Shown piece by piece: positions 54,776 to 64,000 of a stretch of DNA of 64,000 nt; position 1 is the stretch's first letter, and each line of letters begins with the position of its first letter. Both the position numbers and the translations under genes were made by a program. Under the pieces are notes generated by a model. The model was not told the DNA's origin, made no database searches, and saw only the letters and a program-made list of their open reading frames with translations. The stretch is from Nautilus pompilius (lineage: Eukaryota; Mollusca; Cephalopoda; Nautilida; Nautilidae). The DNA is taken from contig JACATO010000311.1 in NCBI GenBank assembly GCA_018389105.1, positions 367,501 to 431,500 of the forward strand, given 5' to 3'.

Positions 54776-56857
54776 TGGAAATAAAATCAAATCAAATAAA
54801 TTGAAGTCTTCTCATTTTCTAAAAAAACTGATCCAGATATACCTGCATTCAAGTATGAACTGGGGGGCATGCAGGTGTATGTTGGATAACACAGTAATGA
54901 TAATGAGGGGTAATTCTAAAAGAATAGTTTTCCTCAGTGTATTTGTGCTGCTCTGTGATGCTGTGTGGCTAGAAGCAATTATCTACAGAAGCTTTTATAT
55001 GTTAATTATTCTTTCCACAGACTAACAGTTTCAGTGTAAGAAAAATGGGCTGATTAACGCTTGGTTGGTAAAAGGTAAAATAGTTATTACTGAAAAGATG
55101 GGAAAATGTTTTCAAGAAGAATCAGGGATAGTTATTGTTATATGGGAGATGGGTTACTGTTATGGGAGGGATAAAAAGTAATGCTTTTCAGCTGCTAAAA
55201 AAAGCTAATAGAATTTAAGAATATTTACCACAATCTCAAAAAACACATTTATTTACATTATATAAAAGTTCTTTCTCATCTACAGCTTGAACTCACTGGA
55301 GACTAATGCTGATTTGTTATTTACTACTTGGCTAAGACTTTGGCAATGCATAGATTTAGAACAGTAGAATTTGTAAATTAATGGAATAAACCAAACAATG
55401 GGGCGACTTAATTTTAAAATACTTGTTGATAAATTAATTTTCTTCTCTTGGGGTTTTGCATAAGCCATGTTTGCTTTCTCCCTCCCTTCAAACCACTCAG
55501 AGTTAATTACCAGCCAACCTCATGGGTGAGAGACTTTCTGCTGGTCCATTGTTTATTGAGAATTTTTTTCTTTCTTTCTTTTTTTTTTTTGTTTCACACA
55601 ACAAAAGAATTAGACTAGTCAAGGGAGTTAGTCAAGCAGTGCAGTGAAATGCTCTGTGTTGACTGACATGAGGGCTGTTGCTTTTCCCTGAAGGGTATTT
55701 TTATTAAATCTGTGTCTTTTAGTATCCGAGGATGTGTCTGTCTAGATGTTATGACTTGGGGGTTTTGAGCTACAGCGGATCATTTATGAGGGGAAATGTA
55801 TGCAAGTGTTTCATATCTAAATACAAATCTTGCAAGCAAAGGAAAATATTAGTTCATACCAAATATTAAAAAAAAAAACCTAAGTATCTGTTGTCAGGAA
55901 TTTTGGTTATAATTAAATCACTTTATTGAATATAAATATCCCTGTAGTTGTACAGCATTAAGTTTTGCTTATGTCTTATTGTTTGTTATTGACAATTATT
56001 ACTGGCAGGTAGTGTTTAGGGTGATATTCTTAATCAGCTCCCACTTGAATATTCTTAAGAATAATTTAAAGGATCCCTTTGTTCCTATTTTTAAAATAAA
56101 AAAAAAAACACATTTACAAAAAAAGTTAAAAAGTTCTCTTTAGTCAGAGTGTTTGTGATCTCACTCACTTACTGGCTTAGTTGTCTCCTCCAGTATTTCA
56201 GAGTATTGGGTGTCACCAAAAGACTTATAGTTAGGATTGGTTGTTCAGACGGGTTACCAGGGGGTGTGGGTGATGCCCCACTCCTAGAGCACCATGTGCT
56301 ATTCCCGGAGAGTTGGCAGGGAGACACTTAGACCTACCTTTATGGGACCCTGTCCTTATCACCAGTGGCAGGTGAGAGGACAGTCATGTCAGCAAATAAA
56401 ACATTGAACATTGTTGTGAAAGTAGAAAAAAAAAACCAGCATGACCTTATTACTAGCTGGGAAAACATTGTCTTCAATACATTAACTCTCAGTGCTAGGG
56501 GTTAATGAGTCGAAGAATGGACAGAAATGAACAAATATGCATTCTTAAGGTAAACTTGCACTGAAGAGGCCGCACAGAAAAATCAAAAACAAAAAAAAAA
56601 AATGCTGCACAACTAATCCTATATATATTTTTATTGGCATTTTGTTATTTCTTGTACCTTACCATCAATATTATGTTTTAAATGGTCCTATAATTTAATG
56701 TTGTATTCTCTACATACTATATGGATGGTTCCATATCCACAATATATCAGAACTTTATGCGAACAGTATTCTGTTTATTTTGCCAACAATGATTATGAAT
56801 TGCTCACATACTTTGTACCTTTTTCCTATGCACACCTTTGTTTTGGTTTTTCCTCAG
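54776..56857 (+). other. 3' part of the 9 kb intron
   Basis: About 2.1 kb of AT-rich DNA with TTTC runs at 55569-55590. No exon or recognised repeat family could be supported. Confidence 0.45.
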
Positions 56858-57030
56858 TTGTTCCAGCATCAGTTGGCAGCCAAACACCCATCTTACTATT
56901 CCACCACCAGGTTGGGACGTAACCTGAAAGATCGCTGTACTAAAGTAGACGAAGATCGCGATATCCTTCAGAACATGCTGGACGACCTAAAGAACAAGTG
57001 GAACCTGGTGCGCTCTATTATCTCCAAAAG
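56858..57030 (+). CDS. MACF1/DST: Spectraplakin exon 27 of window: spectrin repeat
   Basis: A 173 nt exon, phase 0 in and phase 2 out, acceptor TTTTTCCTCAG and donor AG/GTGTGT. It encodes LFQHQLAAKHPSYYSTTR through VRSIISK. The segment matches vertebrate MACF1/dystonin rod repeats with a K-P-Y-T-T-R-GR-LK pattern. The helix-C Trp is in KNKWNLVRSII. The next exon completes the last codon as Ser. Confidence 0.93.
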
Positions 57031-59942
57031 GTGTGTAGCTGGGGGATCTGCATCTGGGAGTTTTTTTTGGTGCTCTGGTATCAGACCTCACCAAAAAATG
57101 GCTATTTATTATGTATGCAATGCTCACAACTTGTCAGATGCTGAACCCTGTTTAGTTTCCCTTAAAGTAAATCATCTACTAAGTCAATGGATCTATAATT
57201 CTTCTCAATTTCACAGAAATGCTGAATGGGTGACTGCTTTTACAATGACTCTTTCAATTATGGTTTATTCTAGTTATCATCTTTTTTTTTTTTTTTTGTG
57301 GTGCCTTAACAAAAGGTTAATTTAGGTAATTAAGAAACTCAATGAATATTCATCAAGTTGTTTTTTTTTTTTTCAAAATTGAATTTATTAATTTACAAAA
57401 TCTTAACATCAGTTTATCTATTTTATAAAAAAAGATTAAATTTCCATATTTATTGAGTTTTTAAAAAAAAACTATACCAACACATTCATGGGCTTTAGAT
57501 GGTGGCTTCCAGATGGGTAACGTAATGGTATAGCTCCTCTACTTTCTGTTCACTTCCTCATAGTTAGAAATCTCATGATTATTCTCTGTCTAGATGTGTT
57601 CATCCACCACCAAGTCTCATGCCAGCAGAAGATCTTATTCATTACAAGCGTAGTTCAGCTCTGTTAATCAACCAACGTGGATTTTGCAGTTTTGCCTTTG
57701 TAGTAATTTACTTGAATTATCTCCCCCTTTTTTCTAAAAAATCAAAACACCAGTGATACCAAATTTTTCCTTTTGAATCATCTATTGTATTATAGTTTTA
57801 AATAACTAAATTTTCCTGTTCTGTAAGTCAGATGTTTTAAAAGACATTCTTCCAGGCAGTGTGAAAGAGACAGTTTTTTTCTTTCTTAAATGTAAAGCAT
57901 AATTTTTTTTACAATATTAAGTTGGAAAGTTGTATAGAAATATTGGATTTTATAAACAGAATTTTGCAGAGAAGTAAAAAAAAAAATGCTGTTGTCAAAA
58001 ATCCATATTAAGGGTCACGTTTTTAAAAGAAAGGCAAGATAGAGAAGTGTTCTTATGATAATAATAATAACAACAATAATATCATAAAGTCCTTGCATTT
58101 TAAAATGTTCGAGAAAAGAGATGAATTATGGAATTTGAGCTGGTAAATTTTGGAAGGAAACTCATGTATGACCAGTAAAAAAAAAAAAAAAACAAAATCA
58201 TGTCAAACTATCCATTAGTTTACTTTTTCATCTGAAGCAAAATCAATATTTATTATTTTTTTTGATTTTTGACATTTTGAGATGGTCCCTGTTTGTTTAA
58301 TTTAGATTCAGCCAGCAGCTGGCACAAATATACATTACCTAGCTGGCAGGTAAGTTATGTGACTAAAACTGATAGGCTTCTAGACCTTCAAACATCCCAC
58401 CCCAAAATCCCAGCACTCTAGAATCAAATCAAACAAGGTTGTAAGAGGGCAAAAAAAGAAAAAAAAATCACTGCTGGGGGAGTGGCTGTCATTGCCAAAT
58501 AAGGCAAACGTGCGAGTGAAGCAGGTATTTTTTTACCTTCTAGAGATGTGGTCAAGGAATCTACCTGGGCTTTAATTATACCCACCTTGTTGCATTCACC
58601 TAGGGATTCATAAGGGCACAGGATGACTTGTAATGTCAGCATATGTCACTGGAGCTGGGGCGACCCAATTTATCATGCTGTACTAATCTAAAATACCTGA
58701 ATTCTCAGGTTGATTGAACAATGACACTTCTGTCCTATTTCAGTGTCTCTTAATAAGTATATCTAGCATTTAGTTTTGACATTATGGATGATGGTGATGA
58801 TAGATTTGGTAAATACCAGTCCCTTGCTTGGCCATCACTAAATGCCTACAGGTAAGATTCTCCATGTCACATATTTTTTTTAAAATTTTTTCTACCCCCT
58901 CATCTGGTCAGAATAATAAAATGGCCGCTAGATTTGTATTACCGGTGCTGTTCAGTGGCTATTTAATTGTTGTGCTTCATAGAAAGATAATCAGTCTATT
59001 GAGCAGTTTAATTTACCTGTACTTTGGCATGACCTACCTGTGACATATCTCATTTTTATCTGTGCTTTCAGTGGAAGTATTTAATTTAGATGATACTGAA
59101 TCAGTTGTACAAGTAAATCATACTTTTAAATGACTGGCTACTAGCTGTGGCTGCATAATATAGTACAGTGAATGAGACCAGTAGTTAAAATATATTCTTA
59201 AACTATTTACTAATGAAGCCAGTTGTAATTAATGTCAGATATTTATGGTATGATCAAAGGAGTTTGTGCTGCAATATATTATTTATTAATGAATTAAGAA
59301 GAAAAGTGGACAGATTAAAGATCATGACTTTCCAACTGAAAACTGAAGGTGTTGTGTTCTTTTTTCCTTTATCTCTGTTCCACAGAAAGGTGTTACAGTT
59401 CATCCATATTAGATGACTTTACAATATACTTAAATTCTTGAAAGTGACAGCACTCTTTTCACAAAATGTAAAATAATGCCAGTTAATTACACACACTTTT
59501 CAGGTGTGTTAACAGTGCTTGGATGTGTTCAGTAATGTTTGATAACATTGGATATGCAGAAAGAAAGACACGCAAATATTTTTTTTTTGTCCTGTTTTAG
59601 TGTTTAGCGCAACACAGGCATCGGTTCCCAAGAGCAGCTGCATAAAAGTGAGAGTGGGAGGGTGGCCTTTACTGAAGTTGGGCTGCAACTGAGCTGAGTA
59701 TTTTGATAATTAGGTGACTAGCTGCTGCTAATGTAACCACTGTTGTTCTGTAATATTTCCCCGATTGTAATACTGTAACCCCCCCTCCCACTCTTCCTGC
59801 CAGGTGTGCTGACTTAGCAGGCAGGTAATTTCTTTATCTAACACTGGTTCAGGTGAAGCTTGCTGTTTTGACCGTCTCAGTCTCTCTGCGCGGCCGGTGT
59901 GATTCCAAACCGATGTCTGTACCACTGGTTGTTTACTTGCAG
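57031..59942 (+). other. Intron, AT-rich
   Basis: A 2.9 kb AT-rich intron with many A and T runs (57284-57298, 57361-57372, 58178-58193). No transposon or gene could be supported. Confidence 0.5.
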
Positions 59943-60102
59943 CCAAAATAAACTTGATGAAGCACTGTTGACATCAGGACGAGTGTCCGATGCTCTGAAC
60001 TCACTCCAGGAATGGCTGAGCAAAGCTGAGGCGGCGCTTTCTGAGGATCTCCCCGTTCTTGGAGACTTTGACACTGTGAATCTCTTGACGGAGCAGCATA
60101 AG
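59943..60102 (+). CDS. MACF1/DST: Spectraplakin exon 28 of window: spectrin repeat
   Basis: A 160 nt exon, phase 2 in and phase 0 out, acceptor TTTACTTGCAG and donor AAG/GTGAGT. It encodes SQNKLDEALLTSGRVSDAL, SLQEWLSKAEAALSEDLPV and FDTVNLLTEQHK. Helix A with conserved Trp, and the EDxPVxGD loop, match the well-conserved MACF1 rod repeat that ends with DAHK. The best single match to vertebrate spectraplakins in the window. Confidence 0.94.
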
Positions 60103-61024
60103 GTGAGTGTTTGGAATAGAGGTGTGGTCACCTTCACCTATCACACATGGAGCAGGCAGGTGGTGTTGGAATGGGGAAAAAAAAAAAAAAAATTTTATTT
60201 TTCTTTAAAATTGTCTTTACAAAATAAAATTAACATTAAGTGAATTTGCTTTTTAAGTTTGATTTTAATTTCGCAAAAGAGTAAATAACTTCAGTTATTT
60301 CCGTTACACAGGACTGAAAAAAAATACATATTGAAAAGTTACTTAAATTGCATTTAAAATATCTATACTTGGGTGACATTTCATGAGGCAGCCACTCCAC
60401 TTAAAAGCGGTAAAAACAATTAAATTAAGAGCTGAAAATCAGAACCACTCTGAACAGTTCTTACAGGAAGGTTATAAGGTATGCCATGGGAGCAGAAAGT
60501 TTACCTATTACTGAGAGTCCTTTGCTCACCCCTTCAAAAGGGAGTTTTAAAAAAAAAACAACAGAAGCTTAATGAATCTATAATAAGCTGGCTAAAAGTT
60601 TGCTTTCTAATAATTGACCGACTTTAAAGTTTAGTCCAAGATTGACCAGTTCAGCGATGTAGTTTACCTTTGTGTTTAACCTATCTGAATAATCTTTCAT
60701 AACCTAACAAGATTTTGCAGACTTTGGTCAAATCATCCTGAAAATGGCAACACACCAACAGCTGCTATGGTTTTAGATCAGCTTATTGTTTGCTAAGATG
60801 TGAAGCAGTAACTAGGGATTCCATAATATCTGTCATCCAGAAGACGGTGCAGCAGATTTTTAATACTGCTGTCTTTTAACAGAGAAATACTGTTAGCATT
60901 TTTGATAAAAGATTTAGAGAACTGGAATAGTTCTGGTCATGTGCTATTCTTCAGTTGTCGTCAGGACTAAATTCCCTGATGATGGTACAGGAAATAGTGC
61001 TGAAACATATTGCATTACTGCTAT

Positions 61025-61180
61025 TAATGGATGGCATGGTGGTCTGGTGGGACTTCTGTGGTTGAGGACCAGAGTTTGGTTTTGTGTACTTCCCTGACAT
61101 TTGTTCTTCTCTAACCAGTCACTCCAGTTTTCTCCTGCATCCAGAATGAAAAGAATTCTCATAGGGATTTTTGATTGAGC
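61025..61180 (+). repeat. SINE-like repeat, third copy
   Basis: CATTTGTTCTTCTCTAACCA at about 61098 followed by AATTCTCATAGGGAT at about 61152 aligns with the copies at 21770 and 39685. The upstream GGCATGGTGGTCTGGTGGGA may be a diverged tRNA-like head. Confidence 0.4.
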
Positions 61181-61257
61181 TTATTAGGTCAGTCTGGGTC
61201 AGCCCAGCAGGTGCTTTTGTGCTGGCTAGAGATTATGGTATAATACCCTTCCCCCAT

Positions 61258-62325
61258 ATGTCTGTCCTTGTCTGTCTGTCTCTCTCTCTGTCCGTCTGTC
61301 CTGTCCGTCTGTCTCTGTCTGTCTGTCCGTCCGTCCTTGTCCGTCTGTCTCTGTCTGTCTGTCCGTCCGTCCTTGTCCGTCTGTCTCTGTCTGTCTGTCC
61401 GTCCGTCCTTGTCCGTCTGTCTCTGTCTGTCTGTCTCTGTCTGTCTGTCCGTCCGTCCTTGTCCGTCTGTCTCTGTCTGTCCTTGTCCGTCTGTCTCTGT
61501 CTGTCCTTGTCCGTCTGTCTCTGTCTGTCTGTCCGTCTGTCCGTCCGTCCTTGTCCGTCTGTCCTTGTCTGTCTGTCTGTCCGTCCTTGTCCGTCTGTCT
61601 CTGTCTCTCTCTGTCTGTCCGTCCGTCCTTGTCCGTCTGTCTCTGTCTGTCTGTCCGTCCGTCCTTGTCCGTCTGTCCGTCCGTCCTTGTCCGTCTGTCT
61701 CTGTCCGTCTGTCCGCCTGTCTCTCTGTCCGTCCGTCCTTGTCCGTCTGTCTCTGTCTGTCCGTCCTTGTCCGCCTGTCTCTCTGTCCGTCCGTCCTTGT
61801 CCGCCTGTCTCTCTGTCCGTCCGTCCTTGTCCGCCTGTCTCTCTGTCCGTCCGTCCTTGTCCGCCTGTCTCTCTGTCCGTCCGTCCTTGTCCGCCTGTCT
61901 CTCTGTCCGTCCGTCCTTGTCCGCCTGTCTCTCTGTCTGTCCGTCCATCCTTGTCCGCCTGTCTCTCTGTCTGTCCGTCCATCCTTGTCCGCCTGTCTCT
62001 CTGTCTGTCCGTCCATCCTTGTCCGCCTGTCTCTCTGTCTGTCCGTCCGTCCTTGTCCGCCTGTCTCTCTGTCTGTCCGTCCTTGTCCGCCTGTCTCTCT
62101 GTCTGTCCGTCCTTGTCCGCCTGTCTCTCTGTCTGTCCGTCCATCCTTGTCCGCCTGTCTCTCTGTCTGTCCGTCCGTCCTTGTCCGCCTGTCTCTCTGT
62201 CTGTCCGTCCTTGTCCGCCTGTCTCTCTGTCTGTCCGTCCTTGTCCGCCTGTCTCTCTGTCTGTCCGTCCTTGTCCGCCTGTCTCTCTGTCTGTCCGTCC
62301 TCGTCCGCCTGTCTCTCTCACACAC
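61258..62325. repeat. CTGT/CCGT minisatellite, about 1.07 kb
   Basis: The array is built from CTGT, CCGT and CCTTGT words arranged in higher-order units of about 30-36 bp. The first part (to about 61720) uses CCGTCTGTCTCTGTCTGT, the second part uses CCGCCTGTCTCTCTGT. Some units carry CCATCC in place of CCGTCC. The plus strand has almost no A, so no stop can form and long open frames appear in several frames on both strands (for example 61171-62415 plus and 62325-61189 minus). These frames are artefacts. Confidence 0.95.
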
Positions 62326-62499
62326 TCAGGCTATTGTTCCCAAGCCCTGACCATAGTTTACAGTCAAGTGCAGTGGGGGGGGGGGGTTAGACACCAACAG
62401 CAGTATTACTACTAATTGAGGTGAAAGGAAATACCTGAGCTAATCCTTTAACTCCTGCAAAATTATTTTCAGCCATCAAAATAAAAGCTTAAAAGGGTT

Positions 62500-63480
62500 G
62501 CACAAATTTTGATTGGATCCTCTTTAGGATCCCCTCTCCTGTGACTTTAGTTTAGAAAAATGAAATAATTTTCAGTATTCTTAAGGATTAATAACATCCA
62601 CGACAAGGCATTTCATCACTTCACACCTCAAGTTCCTGAATAATAATGTTGTATCACACCAGAGTCAGTCAATAACTTGTATGGCTGCCTCTTGCAGTAG
62701 CACATACATAAAGTTTGGCTTGTGGAATTTCATATTCATCATACCCCTGGTTATTCTGCTTCATTGTAATGCTGCAAAAAGCTGCTGATATATATGTGGT
62801 GTAACATGCTGACAAAGGTAATGTTCTAGCCTATCCCAAGCATGCTCAATAGGGTTAAAATAAGATCTGGATGGGACCCCCGAAAGCATGTTGTTTTACC
62901 TTTAAGAAAAATGTGTCGTCTTTGCTCTCTGGAGACAAGTGCCTTACTAAAATGTTAAGCGTAGTTCAAATTGCTGTATAAGAGAAAGGACCCAGTCAGA
63001 GAACACGTATTGTCCACATACCACAGGAATCAGATTCTGATTTAGAAACCCTAGATGACTGCAAAAATTAGTGTTCACAGCAGCCCACACTATAATAGCT
63101 TCACCACATCAGTCTGCTAACTATTTGTTTTGATAAACCCAAAGCTTGCCAGCAGATTACACTATATCTTGTCTGTAAAAATGACACCTGAAGCATCTAG
63201 CTTATGCCATTGTTATTCAGCTTCCTGATGATGGTGAGCAGATGCAGTGGTACACTTTGTGCTTATGCAGTCATAGACACTGATTCTATCATGGGGTTGG
63301 TCTAACTTAAGTCTCTCTCTCGTGATGAGATACAAGGTAACTTATTCTGGACTGCCAGCTGAGCTATCAGCCATCTCTGGGAAAGGCTCTATCCACAACT
63401 CTTTGCTTAGCCTATTTGTTTCAAGCATTGGCATCTTGATATTTTATGAAAGAGCTTTGTAACATTTTAATCTCTTTTTA
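62500..63480 (-). pseudogene. Decayed Tc1-like transposase, minus strand
   Basis: On the minus strand FNPIEHAWDRLEHYL at about 62860-62818 is the classic third-motif region of Tc1 transposases (with the catalytic Glu). Upstream in the same direction lie AIIVWAAVNTNF near 63090 (for the SVMVWGGI block) and GVIFTDKI near 63190 (for the first catalytic Asp block). Frames shift repeatedly. No terminal repeats were identified. Its NPIEHAWDRL type differs from the Tc1 at 43456 (NPIENLLGIV), so it is another family. Confidence 0.75.
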
Positions 63481-63793
63481 TAGGCAATCATTTGCATACT
63501 CTGTGTGTGTGTGTGTGTAACATAGCTGTTTTCACTAAGAAATACTTGTGCTACACAAGTCATGAAAAAGAGAGATAAAACATGATAAATTTGCATATAT
63601 AATTTAAAAGGCATCATATCATATGTCATATTTTTTAGGGAAAGGTAGTTGCCTTTGTAAAGTGTTTAAGTATATGACATTAAAATAAACTTGGTAAAGA
63701 AAATGAAGAATAGTAATAAGGAAATGGTTTATTTTTTTGTTCTCTCTCTCTCTCTGCTAGATTCTCACCACATTTGTCAAATTTTATCTACAG

Positions 63794-63955
63794 GCTGTGC
63801 AGCAAGAACTGTTGGCCCGTGAACAAACCCTTGAGGCTGTGAAGACAGCTGGCAATGTACCAGCACAGCATGTGCAGGACATCACTGATCTCTGGACCAA
63901 AGTGAACATGCTTTATAATAGCAGAGAGAACCGTTTGAAGGAAGCCTTGCTTCTG
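63794..63955 (+). CDS. MACF1/DST: Spectraplakin exon 29 of window: spectrin repeat
   Basis: A 162 nt exon, phase 0/0, acceptor TTATCTACAG and donor CTG/GTAAGT. It encodes AVQQELLAREQTLEAVKT through NRLKEALLL, helices B and C following exon 28 (EQHK/AVQQE), with the helix-C Trp in ITDLWTKVNMLY. The gene continues beyond the window. Confidence 0.92.
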
Positions 63956-64000
63956 GTAAGTTACCTGAATATCAATTTTTCTACCATTATTACTGATCTT

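Larger units (their letters stand above)
60103..63793 (+). other. Intron with SINE-like copy, minisatellite and Tc1 relic
   Basis: A 3.7 kb intron. It contains the minisatellite 61258-62325, a SINE-like copy and a Tc1 relic (all listed), and a (TG)n run at 63504-63517. The rest is AT-rich. Confidence 0.5.
2089..63955 (+). other. MACF1/DST: Spectraplakin gene, internal part (29 exons placed; both ends outside window)
   Basis: Spectraplakins are giant cytoskeletal linkers with an N-terminal actin-binding calponin-homology pair, a plakin domain, plakin repeats in some isoforms, a long spectrin-repeat rod and a C-terminal EF-hand/GAR microtubule-binding tail. Only the plakin-repeat block and part of the rod lie here. 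The 29 exons were chosen by open frame, GT-AG borders and matching phase. They add up to 7935 nt with no stop, and every junction keeps frame. Spectrin repeats show the usual conserved Trp in helix A (AWLDEIE, SWVEDAD, EWLSKAE, DWLNTTE). The last exons follow the vertebrate MACF1/dystonin rod closely in repeat layout. Invertebrates usually have one spectraplakin, so MACF1 versus DST is not a meaningful choice here. The family call is firm; exact isoforms are inferred. Confidence 0.9.

Noticed and set aside
61171-62415. Very long open frames (up to 414 codons) on both strands
   Set aside because: They exist only because the CTGT/CCGT array has almost no A on the plus strand; products are pure low complexity with no start context or homology.
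1-64000. tRNA, rRNA, CRISPR, bacterial operon or phage features
   Set aside because: None seen; the window is spliced animal nuclear DNA.

Overview
The window is a stretch of animal nuclear DNA, most likely from an invertebrate and probably a mollusc or another lophotrochozoan. It has spliced genes with canonical GT-AG introns, AT-rich introns full of animal transposons (Tc1, Tigger/pogo, hAT and an RNase H-bearing LINE with a 2A-like peptide), many (TAA)n microsatellites, and a mosaic of CpG-rich and CpG-poor DNA. The species cannot be named from this sequence.

One plus-strand gene explains nearly all the real coding sequence: an internal part of a spectraplakin (the MACF1/dystonin/short stop family, giant linkers of actin, microtubules and junctions). 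I place 29 exons between 2089 and 63955. Their phases all agree, and together they give 7935 nt, exactly 2645 codons, without a stop. Both gene ends lie outside the window. The first two exons (2089-3781) are not recognisable by family. Two short exons (5725-6065) lead into a 2.45 kb exon (6663-9111) of plakin-type repeats. After that come about 15 spectrin repeats, split over 24 exons up to 63955, with the actin-binding head and the EF-hand/GAR tail missing. Many of the introns are phase 0 and fall just before a conserved helix start of the form K/EF, the mark of repeat-by-repeat duplication.

Layout: 1-2088, intron or upstream DNA with a 540 bp hAT-type MITE carrying a perfect 8 bp target duplication. 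2089-12032, CpG-rich exons and introns. At about 12-13 kb there is a sharp change to AT-rich, CpG-depleted DNA that continues to the end while the same gene runs through. 13587-14708, one 1.1 kb exon of spectrin repeats. 18432-21420, three exons. 21421-32821, an 11.4 kb intron holding a SINE-like copy, a Tigger1-like element (22743-25909), and a minus-strand pogo-like element (about 26180-32560) that was itself broken by a LINE (about 27070-31580). 32822-47877, fourteen compact exons with a Tc1 element (43456-45003) of strikingly vertebrate type and an older Tc1 relic. 47878-56857, a 9 kb intron with a pogo/POGK-like relic and a HIRAN-domain fragment. 56858-63955, the last three exons, with a 1 kb CTGT/CCGT minisatellite and another Tc1 relic between the second and third.

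I found no sign of a wholly new biological system. The observations most worth checking are the vertebrate-like Tc1 (possible horizontal transfer), the 2A-like peptide on the LINE, the nested LINE-in-pogo insertion with a reconstructible junction, the compositional break inside one gene, and a small intronic hairpin.
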